Assembly: GCA_030690175.1 (NCBI GenBank)
Contig: JAUYHE010000066.1
Location: 1-7,668, forward strand
Length of the DNA: 7,668 nucleotides
Reading direction: 5' to 3'
DNA from: a bacterium
GTDB taxonomy: Bacteria; Patescibacteriota; Microgenomatia; Woykebacterales; RBG-16-39-9b
Positions 1 through 4,245 of the stretch are shown here, piece after piece (the first letter of the stretch is position 1; every line of letters begins with the position of its first letter). The translations under genes were made by a program, and so were the position numbers. Below the pieces are notes generated by a model. That model saw nothing but the letters and a program-made list of their open reading frames with translations, did no database searches and was not told the DNA's origin.

Positions 1-13
1 GAGCCCTAGCTTC

Positions 14-36
14 TTGACAAGGCCAGGCCTTGTCAA
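14..36. repeat. Perfect 23-bp palindrome upstream of membrane-protein gene
   Basis: Arms TTGACAAGGCC (14-24) and GGCCTTGTCAA (26-36) are exact reverse complements around a single A at 25. The site lies 4 bp before the putative -35 box of the gene starting at 79. No T-run follows, so it does not look like an ordinary intrinsic terminator. It could be an operator, or the hairpin end of an upstream transcript that lies outside the window. TTGACA appears on both strands, but the + copy has no -10 box at 17 bp. Confidence 0.6.
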
Positions 37-40
37 AGGG

Positions 41-70
41 TTGCAACGGGGTGCTTACTTGATAGATAAT
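41..70 (+). promoter_or_regulatory. Putative sigma70-type promoter for membrane-protein gene
   Basis: TTGCAA (41-46), an 18-bp spacer, then GATAAT (65-70). Only 8 nt separate the -10 box from the ATG at 79, so the predicted transcript starts almost at the start codon. There is no Shine-Dalgarno sequence in that gap. Confidence 0.4.
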
Positions 71-78
71 ATAGCTTA

Positions 79-960
79 ATGAGAGGGTTTTTCACTGTCA
101 TCCTATTTACTGTTTTTATCTTCACCTTTCCACTAGCGATTTTTACCTTTTGGCTAAACTCGGCTCTGAATCCAGGCTATATAAAGAAAGATTTGGTTGA
201 CAGCAAAATCTACTCTGTGGTGGCCAAAAACCTCCCGCAATTTGTTTCGGGCCCAACCAGCGAGGATCCAGAGCAACTGGTTCCGGATGAATACGAAGCG
301 GAATTTAAAAAATTTATTGAGAAAGAAGTTACTGCTCCTTATCTTCAGCAAAAAATCGAACCATTTATCGACGATATCTTTGCCTGGCTAGCCGGAAAGA
401 CCGAAAAAACACCCCAGATTTCCCTCGCCGACTTATCAAAAAAATTGGAAAGTTTACCGTTGGGGCGGTTGCTGCCACCTGAGATCGATAACGTGATTAG
501 CCGACCAATAAAATTTGAACCAAAAGAAAGGTATCAGTTCAGAAGTTGGTACCAAACGTTGAACGTATTACCGATTATTATGACGGCGGTGAGTGTAATA
601 AGCCTTTTGCTGATTTTGCTTCTAGCCAAAGGCTGGAGATCCAAGCTAAGAAGAGTCTCTTTAGTCCTTTTTATCGCTACGATTTTTGGGTTTTTGTCAG
701 TGGTGGTCGTTGTTGGATTGGGAAGTTTAATGGGTGGAATGCTGTCGGGATTTTTTGACACCCCGGAGTTTAAAGATTTCAGCGAGCCCATAAAACACCT
801 AGTGAGTCAATTTCCTCTTGACTTAAGTATTCGTTTAGTAGCCACCTACCTGATAGCTATCATTACGTCTCTGCTGCTATTTATCATCTCTTTCTTTTTT
901 GATCGCAAAAGAAGAGAAGCGCCAGCTGCTGCCCAGACAGGAGAAACTTCAAAAAAATAA
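79..960 (+). CDS. Hypothetical four-helix integral membrane protein
   Basis: A 293-residue membrane protein that I do not recognise as a named family. Hydrophobic segments are visible at about residues 5-27, 163-184, 194-222 and 251-274. Between the first and second lies a hydrophilic segment of about 135 residues, rich in Lys, Glu and Pro, which is probably exposed outside the membrane. The C-terminal tail begins DRKRRE and is basic, which fits a cytoplasmic location. Segment 1 could act as an uncleaved signal anchor, since no clear signal-peptidase site follows it. The ATG at 79 follows a plausible promoter by only 8 nt, and no better start lies upstream in frame. The gene converges on the 99-residue gene at 980. 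Function is unknown; transporter, enzyme and scaffold roles cannot be separated from sequence alone. Confidence 0.8.
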   Translation: MRGFFTVILFTVFIFTFPLAIFTFWLNSALNPGYIKKDLVDSKIYSVVAKNLPQFVSGPTSEDPEQLVPDEYEAEFKKFIEKEVTAPYLQQKIEPFIDDIFAWLAGKTEKTPQISLADLSKKLESLPLGRLLPPEIDNVISRPIKFEPKERYQFRSWYQTLNVLPIIMTAVSVISLLLILLLAKGWRSKLRRVSLVLFIATIFGFLSVVVVVGLGSLMGGMLSGFFDTPEFKDFSEPIKHLVSQFPLDLSIRLVATYLIAIITSLLLFIISFFFDRKRREAPAAAQTGETSKK

Positions 961-979
961 CGATGGTGAACAATTCGTC

Positions 980-1279
980 TCATCTTGCTAGTTGAGAGGA
1001 AATAACCGCTTCGTACTCGGGAAAGTATTTTTGGATCTGGGATAAATCAAAACTTTGGAGAATCTCGCTCTTTGACTCTCTTTCCAATAAAAATTCAAAC
1101 GAGGCGCGTACAAGTTCCTCCCCAGATCGGAGACCACCGGTTAGCCTCTGATAAAGCTCTGGCGACAGAGTCACGTTATGAGTCGTTTTAGTATCATCCT
1201 CGTCAGCCACCTCGACTTGGAATTTCTGCGGGGCTGCCTGTGGGTCGCCGGAAAGCGAATAAACGTTTATCTGCGCCAT
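980..1279 (-). CDS. Conserved hypothetical small protein (99 aa)
   Basis: A 99-residue soluble acidic protein without a membrane segment or signal peptide. The N-terminal half (about 17-42) alternates in a way that suggests beta strands and contains DEDDTKTTHNVTL. The C-terminal half has a predicted helix, ELVRASFEFLLERE (about 55-68), followed by SFDLSQIQKYFPEYE (about 75-89). From memory, the combination of a T-x-H-x-V-T strand, an FEFLLERE helix and an FDL-x-x-I-x-x-YFPEYE tail resembles a family of small uncharacterised proteins; I cannot confirm this by search. It is transcribed towards the membrane-protein gene (19-bp gap) and away from the PEBP gene. A weak promoter on the minus strand, TTGCTT (1309-1314), 17 bp, TAAAAA (1286-1291), would place transcription start very near the ATG. 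The function is unknown. Confidence 0.75.
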   Translation of the reverse strand: MAQINVYSLSGDPQAAPQKFQVEVADEDDTKTTHNVTLSPELYQRLTGGLRSGEELVRASFEFLLERESKSEILQSFDLSQIQKYFPEYEAVISSQLAR

Positions 1280-1337
1280 AGTTTGTTTTTAACACCAAAT
1301 GGCAAGGAAAGCAAACAGCTATTGCCGGCAAGGGTAT

Positions 1338-1343
1338 TATAAT
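1338..1343 (+). promoter_or_regulatory. Consensus -10 box upstream of PEBP gene
   Basis: TATAAT at 1338-1343, 18 nt before the ATG at 1362. No convincing -35 box lies at the right distance. A weak AAAGG (1346-1350) is the only ribosome-binding-like sequence and sits 11 nt from the ATG. Confidence 0.3.
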
Positions 1344-1361
1344 TTAAAGGGATAAATTTTT

Positions 1362-1802
1362 ATGAAAATTACTAGTCCCGCTTTTGCACACGGCGCGCCG
1401 ATTCCTGCCAAATATACTTGTGATGGAAACAATATCAGCCCACCACTGCAAATGTCAGAGGTTCCTTCCGAAGCAAAAAGTTTAGTTATCATTTGTGATG
1501 ATCCCGATGCACCAGGAAAAACTTGGGTTCACTGGACAGTCTGGAATATTGACCCTCAAACGACCGAAATTCCAGAAGGTAAAGCCCCGCCGGGAACGAT
1601 CCAAGGAGTAACTGATTTCGGTTAGACGGGCTACGGAGGCCCGTGTCCGCCCAGTGGAACCCACCGCTATTTTTTTAAATTATACGCTTTGGATATTAAA
1701 TTGAATCTCTCCTATGAAGCTAGAAAAAAGGATATTGAAAAAGCGATGGAAGATCACATACTTGTTAAGGCGGAACTAGTAGGCATCTACTCAAGAAGGT
1801 AA
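1362..1802 (+). pseudogene. PEBP/YbhB-family gene interrupted by an in-frame TAG
   Basis: The frame encodes a YbhB/YbcL-type phosphatidylethanolamine-binding protein. The first 87 codons carry the family ligand-site motifs CDGNNISPPL (about 20-29) and DDPDAPGKTWVHW (about 46-58). Codon 88 is TAG (1623-1625), where the family normally has Lys or Arg in DFG-[KR]-TGYGGP. The same frame then continues without another stop through TGYGGPCPPSGTHRYFFKLY, a helical segment and the usual end LVGIYSRR, reaching TAA at 1800-1802. Total length would be about 146 residues, normal for the family. A single base change (for example AAG to TAG) explains it. The 87-residue truncated product lacks the GYGGP-PPSGTHRY core and is unlikely to fold normally. 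TAG is a real stop elsewhere in this window, so the simplest call is a recent nonsense mutation or a base error; readthrough is possible. Confidence 0.8.
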
Positions 1803-1807
1803 TAATG

Positions 1808-1827
1808 CAAAATGTTTATACATTTTG
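1808..1827 (+). terminator. AT-rich hairpin after PEBP gene, possible weak terminator
   Basis: CAAAATGT (1808-1815), a TTAT loop, then ACATTTTG (1820-1827) form a perfect 8-bp stem starting 5 bases after the TAA of the PEBP frame. The stem is AT-rich and has only four Ts inside its 3' arm, so it would be a weak terminator at best. Confidence 0.3.
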
Positions 1828-1936
1828 ATCTTGCCAAAGCATCGCTTTTCAGCTTCCAATCTGGTAGAATTCGATCACTAAATGGATTTTGAAAATTATA
1901 AAATAAAGTCCCCATTCTCAAATTCTTGATAATCTC

Positions 1937-1963
1937 TTGACATAAGATTTTATATATTATAGT
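1937..1963 (+). promoter_or_regulatory. Promoter of YefM/RelE-type module
   Basis: Consensus TTGACA (1937-1942) followed by TATAGT (1958-1963, spacer 15) or TAGTAT (1960-1965, spacer 17). The antitoxin ATG at 1975 is 9-11 nt after the -10 box, leaving almost no 5' untranslated region and no Shine-Dalgarno sequence. The AT-rich stretch from about 1950 to 1965 is a likely site for autorepression by the antitoxin, as is typical for this type of module. Confidence 0.6.
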
Positions 1964-1974
1964 ATGTACACAAT

Positions 1975-2229
1975 ATGTTTCCAAAAACTACTACCGCTAG
2001 AGATATACAGAGAAATTATAGAAAAGTTTTCGATGAGGCTAAAAAGAGCAAAGAGCCGGTATTTGTAATGAAGAATAATAAACCCGATGTAGCAATAATT
2101 GATGCAACAAAACTGGAGGAGATGGAAGCTGTTTTGGCCGTACTGGAAAGTCGGGAAGAAGCACGGGTTGGTAAGGCAAAGGTATTAAACTCGTTAGAGG
2201 AACTCTGGAATGAAGCCCAGGAGGATTAG
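1975..2229 (+). CDS. Phd/YefM-family antitoxin
   Basis: An 84-residue antitoxin of a type II toxin-antitoxin pair. The N-terminal part (about 5-45, with TARDIQRNYRKVFDEAKK, KEPVFVMKNNKPDVAIID) has the YefM/Phd pattern that forms the DNA-binding dimer: a helix carrying a Tyr in the N-x-Y/Y-R region, then strands around V-x-K-NNKP. The acidic C-terminal half (about 46-84) is probably a flexible or helical segment that wraps the toxin. Family knowledge predicts that it neutralises its partner and represses its own promoter. The ATG at 1975 is used because the promoter leaves no room for an upstream start; the ATG at 1964 is in another frame. The gene ends in TAG at 2227-2229 and overlaps the toxin start by 20 bases, which supports translational coupling. 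Confidence 0.85.
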   Translation: MFPKTTTARDIQRNYRKVFDEAKKSKEPVFVMKNNKPDVAIIDATKLEEMEAVLAVLESREEARVGKAKVLNSLEELWNEAQED

Positions 2230-2476
2230 CTATTCCCCAAATTTCTTTAAAAGTTTAAAGAAATTTCCCAAGTCGCAACTTAAATTTTTAAGAAAACAAG
2301 AACAAATTTTTAAGGAAGATATTTTTGACCCAAGATTGAAAACTCACAAATTGAAAGGTAGACTATCAGAATTTTATTCTTTCTCAATTTCTTATCAGTG
2401 GAGAATAGTTTTTCACTTTGAAAAAGATGAAAGTATAGTTTTTGACAACATTGGTACTCACGAAGTTTATAAATAA
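2210..2476 (+). CDS. RelE/ParE-superfamily toxin
   Basis: An 88-residue basic protein partnered with the upstream antitoxin. Family features are visible in order: a Lys-rich N-terminal helix region (about 10-36), HKLKG (46-50), a strand SFSISYQWRIVFHF (about 57-70) with the conserved Arg65, and the ending DNIGTHEVYK (79-88), equivalent to the IGTHDEVY tail seen in many RelE/YoeB/YafQ-like proteins. RelE members cut mRNA on the ribosome, while ParE members poison gyrase. The HKLKG and GTHEVY motifs make a ribosome-dependent RNase more likely, but the distinction is inference. The start at 2210 lies inside the antitoxin gene, preceded by AGAGG (2196-2200) 9 nt upstream. A strong AGGAGG (2219-2224) lies in the overlap but has no suitable start codon after it. 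Confidence 0.85.
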   Translation: MKPRRISYSPNFFKSLKKFPKSQLKFLRKQEQIFKEDIFDPRLKTHKLKGRLSEFYSFSISYQWRIVFHFEKDESIVFDNIGTHEVYK

Positions 2477-2482
2477 ATTTCC

Positions 2483-2512
2483 TTGACACCAATATCTAAC
2501 AAGCATTAAAAT
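2483..2512 (+). promoter_or_regulatory. Promoter of nuclease gene
   Basis: TTGACA (2483-2488), 18-bp spacer, TAAAAT (2507-2512). The ATG at 2520 follows after only 7 nt, so the mRNA should begin at or within a base or two of the start codon. The promoter begins just after the toxin stop codon, separating the nuclease from the toxin-antitoxin operon. Confidence 0.6.
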
Positions 2513-2519
2513 TTTCTTC

Positions 2520-3194
2520 ATGCTAAAACTTTCACGAAGTAAACTTGAACTTCTTTTGGAATGCCCGAAGTGTTTTTGGCTCTATGCCGGAAAGAATATT
2601 CCCCGGCCTTTTGGCGCTCCTTACACTATCAACAACGCAATAGACTTTTTACTTAAAAAAGAATTTGACGAGCATCGCCGGGCCGGCACGGCTCATTATC
2701 TTATTAAACGTGAAGGAATAGACGCAATTCCTTATCTTCACGATGATATCGATAAATGGCGCAATACCTTTACTGGTGTTAAGTACGAAGATAAGGAGAA
2801 TGGTTTTCTGATTTTCGGCGCCGTGGATGATATTTGGATTGATTCTAAAGGAAACCTAATTGTAGTAGATTATAAAGCCTCCGGTGCCCCGGAAAAAGAG
2901 CTATATGGGTCCTACAAAAGACAAATGGAGATTTACCAATGGCTACTTCGTAAAAACGGGTTTAAAGTGCTTCACCGTGGGTATTTTGTTTACTGCCGAG
3001 TAAATAAAGACAAGGGCTTTGATCAAGGAAAACTTGATTTTGATATCAAAGTCCAGCCTTATGATGGAGATGACTCTTGGGTTGAAGAAAGGGTAAAAGA
3101 GGCCAGGAAGCTGCTTGACGGCCCCATTCCAAATCCCCACCCAGACTGCAGCTATTGTAAGTACCGAGATAATGTAAAAGAGTTTGAAACTTAA
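2520..3194 (+). CDS. Cas4/RecB-like PD-(D/E)XK nuclease with probable Fe-S cluster
   Basis: A 224-residue nuclease of the PDDEXK_1/RecB-like fold. Core active-site signatures are present in the right order: GAVDDIW (100-106) giving the metal-binding Asp of motif II, VVDYKA (115-120) giving Asp117 and catalytic Lys119, and QMEIY (135-139) matching the Q-x-x-x-Y motif of Cas4/RecB/AddB nucleases. Cys15 and Cys18 (ECPKCF) near the N-terminus and Cys210 and Cys213 (DCSYC) near the C-terminus are placed like the four ligands of the 4Fe-4S cluster in Cas4 and AddB. The family cuts or resects DNA ends, often on single strands. No CRISPR array or other cas gene is present, so a repair role is more likely than spacer acquisition. 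It has its own promoter and is followed 26 bp later by an MGMT-domain gene, suggesting a DNA-repair pair. Confidence 0.85.
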   Translation: MLKLSRSKLELLLECPKCFWLYAGKNIPRPFGAPYTINNAIDFLLKKEFDEHRRAGTAHYLIKREGIDAIPYLHDDIDKWRNTFTGVKYEDKENGFLIFGAVDDIWIDSKGNLIVVDYKASGAPEKELYGSYKRQMEIYQWLLRKNGFKVLHRGYFVYCRVNKDKGFDQGKLDFDIKVQPYDGDDSWVEERVKEARKLLDGPIPNPHPDCSYCKYRDNVKEFET

Positions 3195-3220
3195 AATTCC
3201 CCGACGCTTCAGGCAAATCT

Positions 3221-3544
3221 ATGGTTGAAAAATTGGTTTATAATGGGCATGTGAAAAAAGAACAAACCCTTTACGAAATCATTTCGCGAATCCCGGCTGG
3301 TAAAGTTAGTACTTACGGTAGATTGGCCAGACTCGCCGGTATTAAAAGCCCCAGGCAGATTGGAAAGCTTCTTCACCAAAATCCAGATCCAAAAAATATT
3401 CCCTGCCACCGGGTGGTTAATAGCCAGGGGAGGCCGGCTGAAAATTATGCTTTTGGTGGTTATCGAGAGCAAGTTAGAAAATTACGGCTCGAAGGAATAG
3501 AAGTAGTAAATCAAAGAGTAGATTTGAAAAAATACGGTTGGTGA
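3221..3544 (+). CDS. Stand-alone MGMT/Ogt DNA-binding domain (O6-alkylguanine-DNA alkyltransferase family)
   Basis: A 107-residue protein consisting only of the C-terminal MGMT domain. Visible features are IPAGKVSTYGRLA (24-36, with the conserved Tyr32), the recognition-helix region SPRQIGKLLHQNP (43-55) and IPCHRVV (60-66) with the alkyl-acceptor Cys62. Because PCHR is intact, it should be a suicide alkyltransferase rather than an alkyltransferase-like protein in which the Cys is replaced. The tail GGYREQVRKLRLEGIEV (79-95) is also family-typical. The start is uncertain. ATG 3221 has no good ribosome-binding site, and residues 1-12 lie outside the domain. A consensus TATAAT at 3239-3244 sits 6 nt before an in-frame GTG at 3251, and starting there would give a leaderless 97-residue protein beginning MKKEQTLYE. 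It lies 26 bp after the nuclease gene and converges on the RRM gene. Confidence 0.85.
   Translation: MVEKLVYNGHVKKEQTLYEIISRIPAGKVSTYGRLARLAGIKSPRQIGKLLHQNPDPKNIPCHRVVNSQGRPAENYAFGGYREQVRKLRLEGIEVVNQRVDLKKYGW
3239..3244 (+). promoter_or_regulatory. Consensus -10 box inside 5' end of MGMT gene
   Basis: TATAAT at 3239-3244, 6 nt before the in-frame GTG at 3251. No good -35 box is found 16-18 bp upstream. If active, it argues for the GTG as the real start of the MGMT-domain protein. Confidence 0.3.
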
Positions 3545-3575
3545 TTGACTTGATCTTACCCCGTAACGTTAGAAA

Positions 3576-3845
3576 TTACTGGCTTTCCGGTCGCTCTTCC
3601 CTTGGTTTTGCTTCGGCGACCACAATGTTGCGACCGCCCACGTCGCTACCATTAAGTTGTTCGACAGCTTTGCCCGCTTCTTCTTCAGAAGTCATTTCGA
3701 CAAAACCAAACCCGCGGCTTCTTCCGCTCATTCGGTCGGTGATAACACTCGCAGATTCAACCTGGCCCGCTTGGGAGAAAAGTTTTTCCAGGTCAGCTGA
3801 GGTGGTTTCAAAAGGCAAACCACCAACAAATAATTTTTTGCCCAC
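3576..3845 (-). CDS. RNA-binding protein with single RRM domain
   Basis: An 89-residue protein that is almost entirely one RNA recognition motif. RNP2 is LFVGGL (5-10) and RNP1 is RGFGFVEM (44-51), with the aromatic residues Phe6, Phe46 and Phe48 that stack on RNA bases. The beta-alpha-beta order is complete: helix 1 about 17-27, helix 2 about 53-65, last strand NIVVAEA (73-79). A short charged tail follows (80-89). Bacterial proteins of this kind, as in cyanobacteria, bind single-stranded RNA and are often cold-induced; that role here is inference. The start is GTG at 3845, preceded on the minus strand by AAGGAA with a 6-nt gap, which is a good Shine-Dalgarno. A well-formed promoter about 155 bp upstream gives an unusually long leader containing competing hairpins, so post-transcriptional control is likely. 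Confidence 0.92.
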   Translation of the reverse strand: MGKKLFVGGLPFETTSADLEKLFSQAGQVESASVITDRMSGRSRGFGFVEMTSEEEAGKAVEQLNGSDVGGRNIVVAEAKPREERPESQ

Positions 3846-3993
3846 TTGGCGTTCCTTTCTAGGAAGACACGCTTCCTTTGCCGATATTTTCTCGGCGCTA
3901 CCTTTACTTACTTATTCTAGCTGCTGACGAATTCGGAAAAACGAATGCGGAGACAAGCGAATAAGAAGAAAAAAGGTTGTTAATAATACTGAC
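3846..3993 (-). promoter_or_regulatory. Long structured 5' leader of RRM gene
   Basis: The transcript predicted from the promoter at 4000-4028 carries about 150 nt before the GTG. On the minus strand it contains a hairpin GCCGA/TCGGC (3892-3896 with 3880-3884, 7-nt loop). Then GGAAG (3872-3876) can pair with CTTCC (3862-3866). Alternatively TTCCT (3861-3865) can pair across AGAA with AGGAA (3852-3856), which is the Shine-Dalgarno itself. The last two are mutually exclusive, so the leader could switch between a hidden and an open ribosome-binding site. Stems are only 5 bp, so this is a suggestion. Confidence 0.45.
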
Positions 3994-3999
3994 ACCTTC

Positions 4000-4028
4000 A
4001 TTGTAATAATCAGCGATCCAGCTGTCAA
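4000..4028 (-). promoter_or_regulatory. Promoter of RRM gene
   Basis: On the minus strand, TTGACA (4028-4023), an exact 17-bp spacer and TACAAT (4005-4000). This is one of the two best promoters in the window. Predicted transcription starts near 3993, about 148 nt before the GTG start. Confidence 0.7.
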
Positions 4029-4046
4029 CCTAGGAGATATAGACAG

Positions 4047-4062
4047 AAGGAACCGTTTCCTT
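4047..4062. repeat. Dyad AAGGAA-N4-TTCCTT between divergent promoters
   Basis: AAGGAA (4047-4052) and TTCCTT (4057-4062) are perfect 6-bp inverted repeats around CCGT. The dyad lies between the -35 boxes of the divergent promoters (minus at 4023-4028, plus at 4068-4073), 5 bp from the plus one. The position fits an operator that could act on both promoters, though it may be chance. Confidence 0.4.
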
Positions 4063-4067
4063 AAGAC

Positions 4068-4096
4068 TTGACAAATAAATTACTATAGTGTATAAA
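4068..4096 (+). promoter_or_regulatory. Strong promoter for candidate small RNA
   Basis: Perfect TTGACA (4068-4073), exact 17-bp spacer, TATAAA (4091-4096). Transcription is expected to start around 4102-4104 in GGGAA. No start codon with an open frame follows before the terminator hairpin at 4123-4190. Confidence 0.75.
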
Positions 4097-4102
4097 TGTT
4101 CG

Positions 4103-4190
4103 GGAATTTTTCACCTCCTATTAGCCGGGCATAAAGGTTGCTGGAAAGTCGCGTCTGACGTGACCGCCGGCAACTGCCCCGGCTTTTTTT
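4103..4190 (+). ncRNA. Candidate small RNA with anti-Shine-Dalgarno-like 5' tail
   Basis: A free-standing transcription unit of about 88 nt between a near-consensus promoter (4068-4096) and an intrinsic terminator. The first 20 nt are unpaired and hold TCACCTCCT (4111-4119), nine bases identical to the anti-Shine-Dalgarno tail of 16S rRNA. The remainder folds into one long interrupted hairpin. Stem 1 is 4123-4131 with 4175-4184 (one bulged C at 4177). After a 5-nt bulge, stem 2 is 4137-4144 with 4167-4174. After an AAA/CG internal loop, stem 3 is 4148-4154 with 4158-4164, closed by a CTG loop. Seven Ts follow (4184-4190). It does not look like SRP RNA, 6S RNA, tmRNA or a known riboswitch. It may act in trans on ribosome-binding sites, or be an attenuated leader of the malic-enzyme operon. 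That operon appears to have its own promoter downstream, which favours an independent RNA. Confidence 0.55.
4123..4190 (+). terminator. Intrinsic terminator with long interrupted hairpin
   Basis: Twenty-four base pairs in three stacked segments. The basal GC-rich segment AGCCGGGC / GCCCCGGCT sits directly on seven Ts (4184-4190). The T-run occurs only on the plus side, so termination is for plus-strand transcription. It should prevent readthrough from the 4068 promoter into the malic-enzyme gene unless regulated. Confidence 0.75.
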
Positions 4191-4203
4191 CATTTTTCGT
4201 ATC

Positions 4204-4233
4204 TTGACGCCCGTCCTCCCAGACCGCTAGAGT
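4204..4233 (+). promoter_or_regulatory. Putative promoter of malic-enzyme operon
   Basis: TTGACG (4204-4209), 18-bp spacer, TAGAGT (4228-4233). It lies after the terminator T-run and 12 nt before the ATG at 4246, leaving a leader of about 6 nt with no Shine-Dalgarno. The -10 box matches the consensus at four of six positions. Confidence 0.45.
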
Positions 4234-4245
4234 ATCTGAAATACC

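Noticed and set aside
1623..1625. TAG reassigned to an amino acid genome-wide
   Set aside because: TAG correctly ends the antitoxin at 2229 and the dehydrogenase at 6488, both at family-normal lengths.
1787..1984. Minus-strand open frame of 65 codons in the PEBP-antitoxin gap
   Set aside because: It overlaps both the end of the PEBP frame and the antitoxin promoter, has no ribosome-binding site and no family pattern.
2520..3194. CRISPR-associated Cas4
   Set aside because: No repeat-spacer array and no cas1/cas2 or effector gene is present in the window; the fold alone does not show a CRISPR role.
3542..3544. TGA recoded as glycine, as in some Candidate Phyla Radiation groups
   Set aside because: TGA ends the MGMT, malic-enzyme, RdgB-like and second antitoxin genes at expected C-termini, and no conserved frame contains an internal TGA.
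3538..3927. Plus-strand open frame of 129 codons opposite the RRM gene
   Set aside because: It is antisense to a clear RRM gene with canonical RNP1/RNP2, has a low-complexity Ser/Pro-rich translation and no recognisable domain.
3912..4001. 29-codon minus-strand frame (ATG at 4001) in the RRM leader, possible leader peptide
   Set aside because: Its ATG overlaps the last base of the -10 box TACAAT, so it would not be in the transcript; there is no ribosome-binding site.
4080..4120. GGAGGTGA on the minus strand as a Shine-Dalgarno for a minus-strand gene
   Set aside because: No ATG, GTG or TTG lies at a proper distance; the only frame nearby starts with ATT and is about 24 codons.
4103..4190. 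Identification of the small RNA as SRP RNA, 6S RNA, tmRNA or a tRNA
   Set aside because: It lacks the SRP GGAA-loop domain, the large central bubble of 6S RNA, tRNA-like ends and any T-loop motif.
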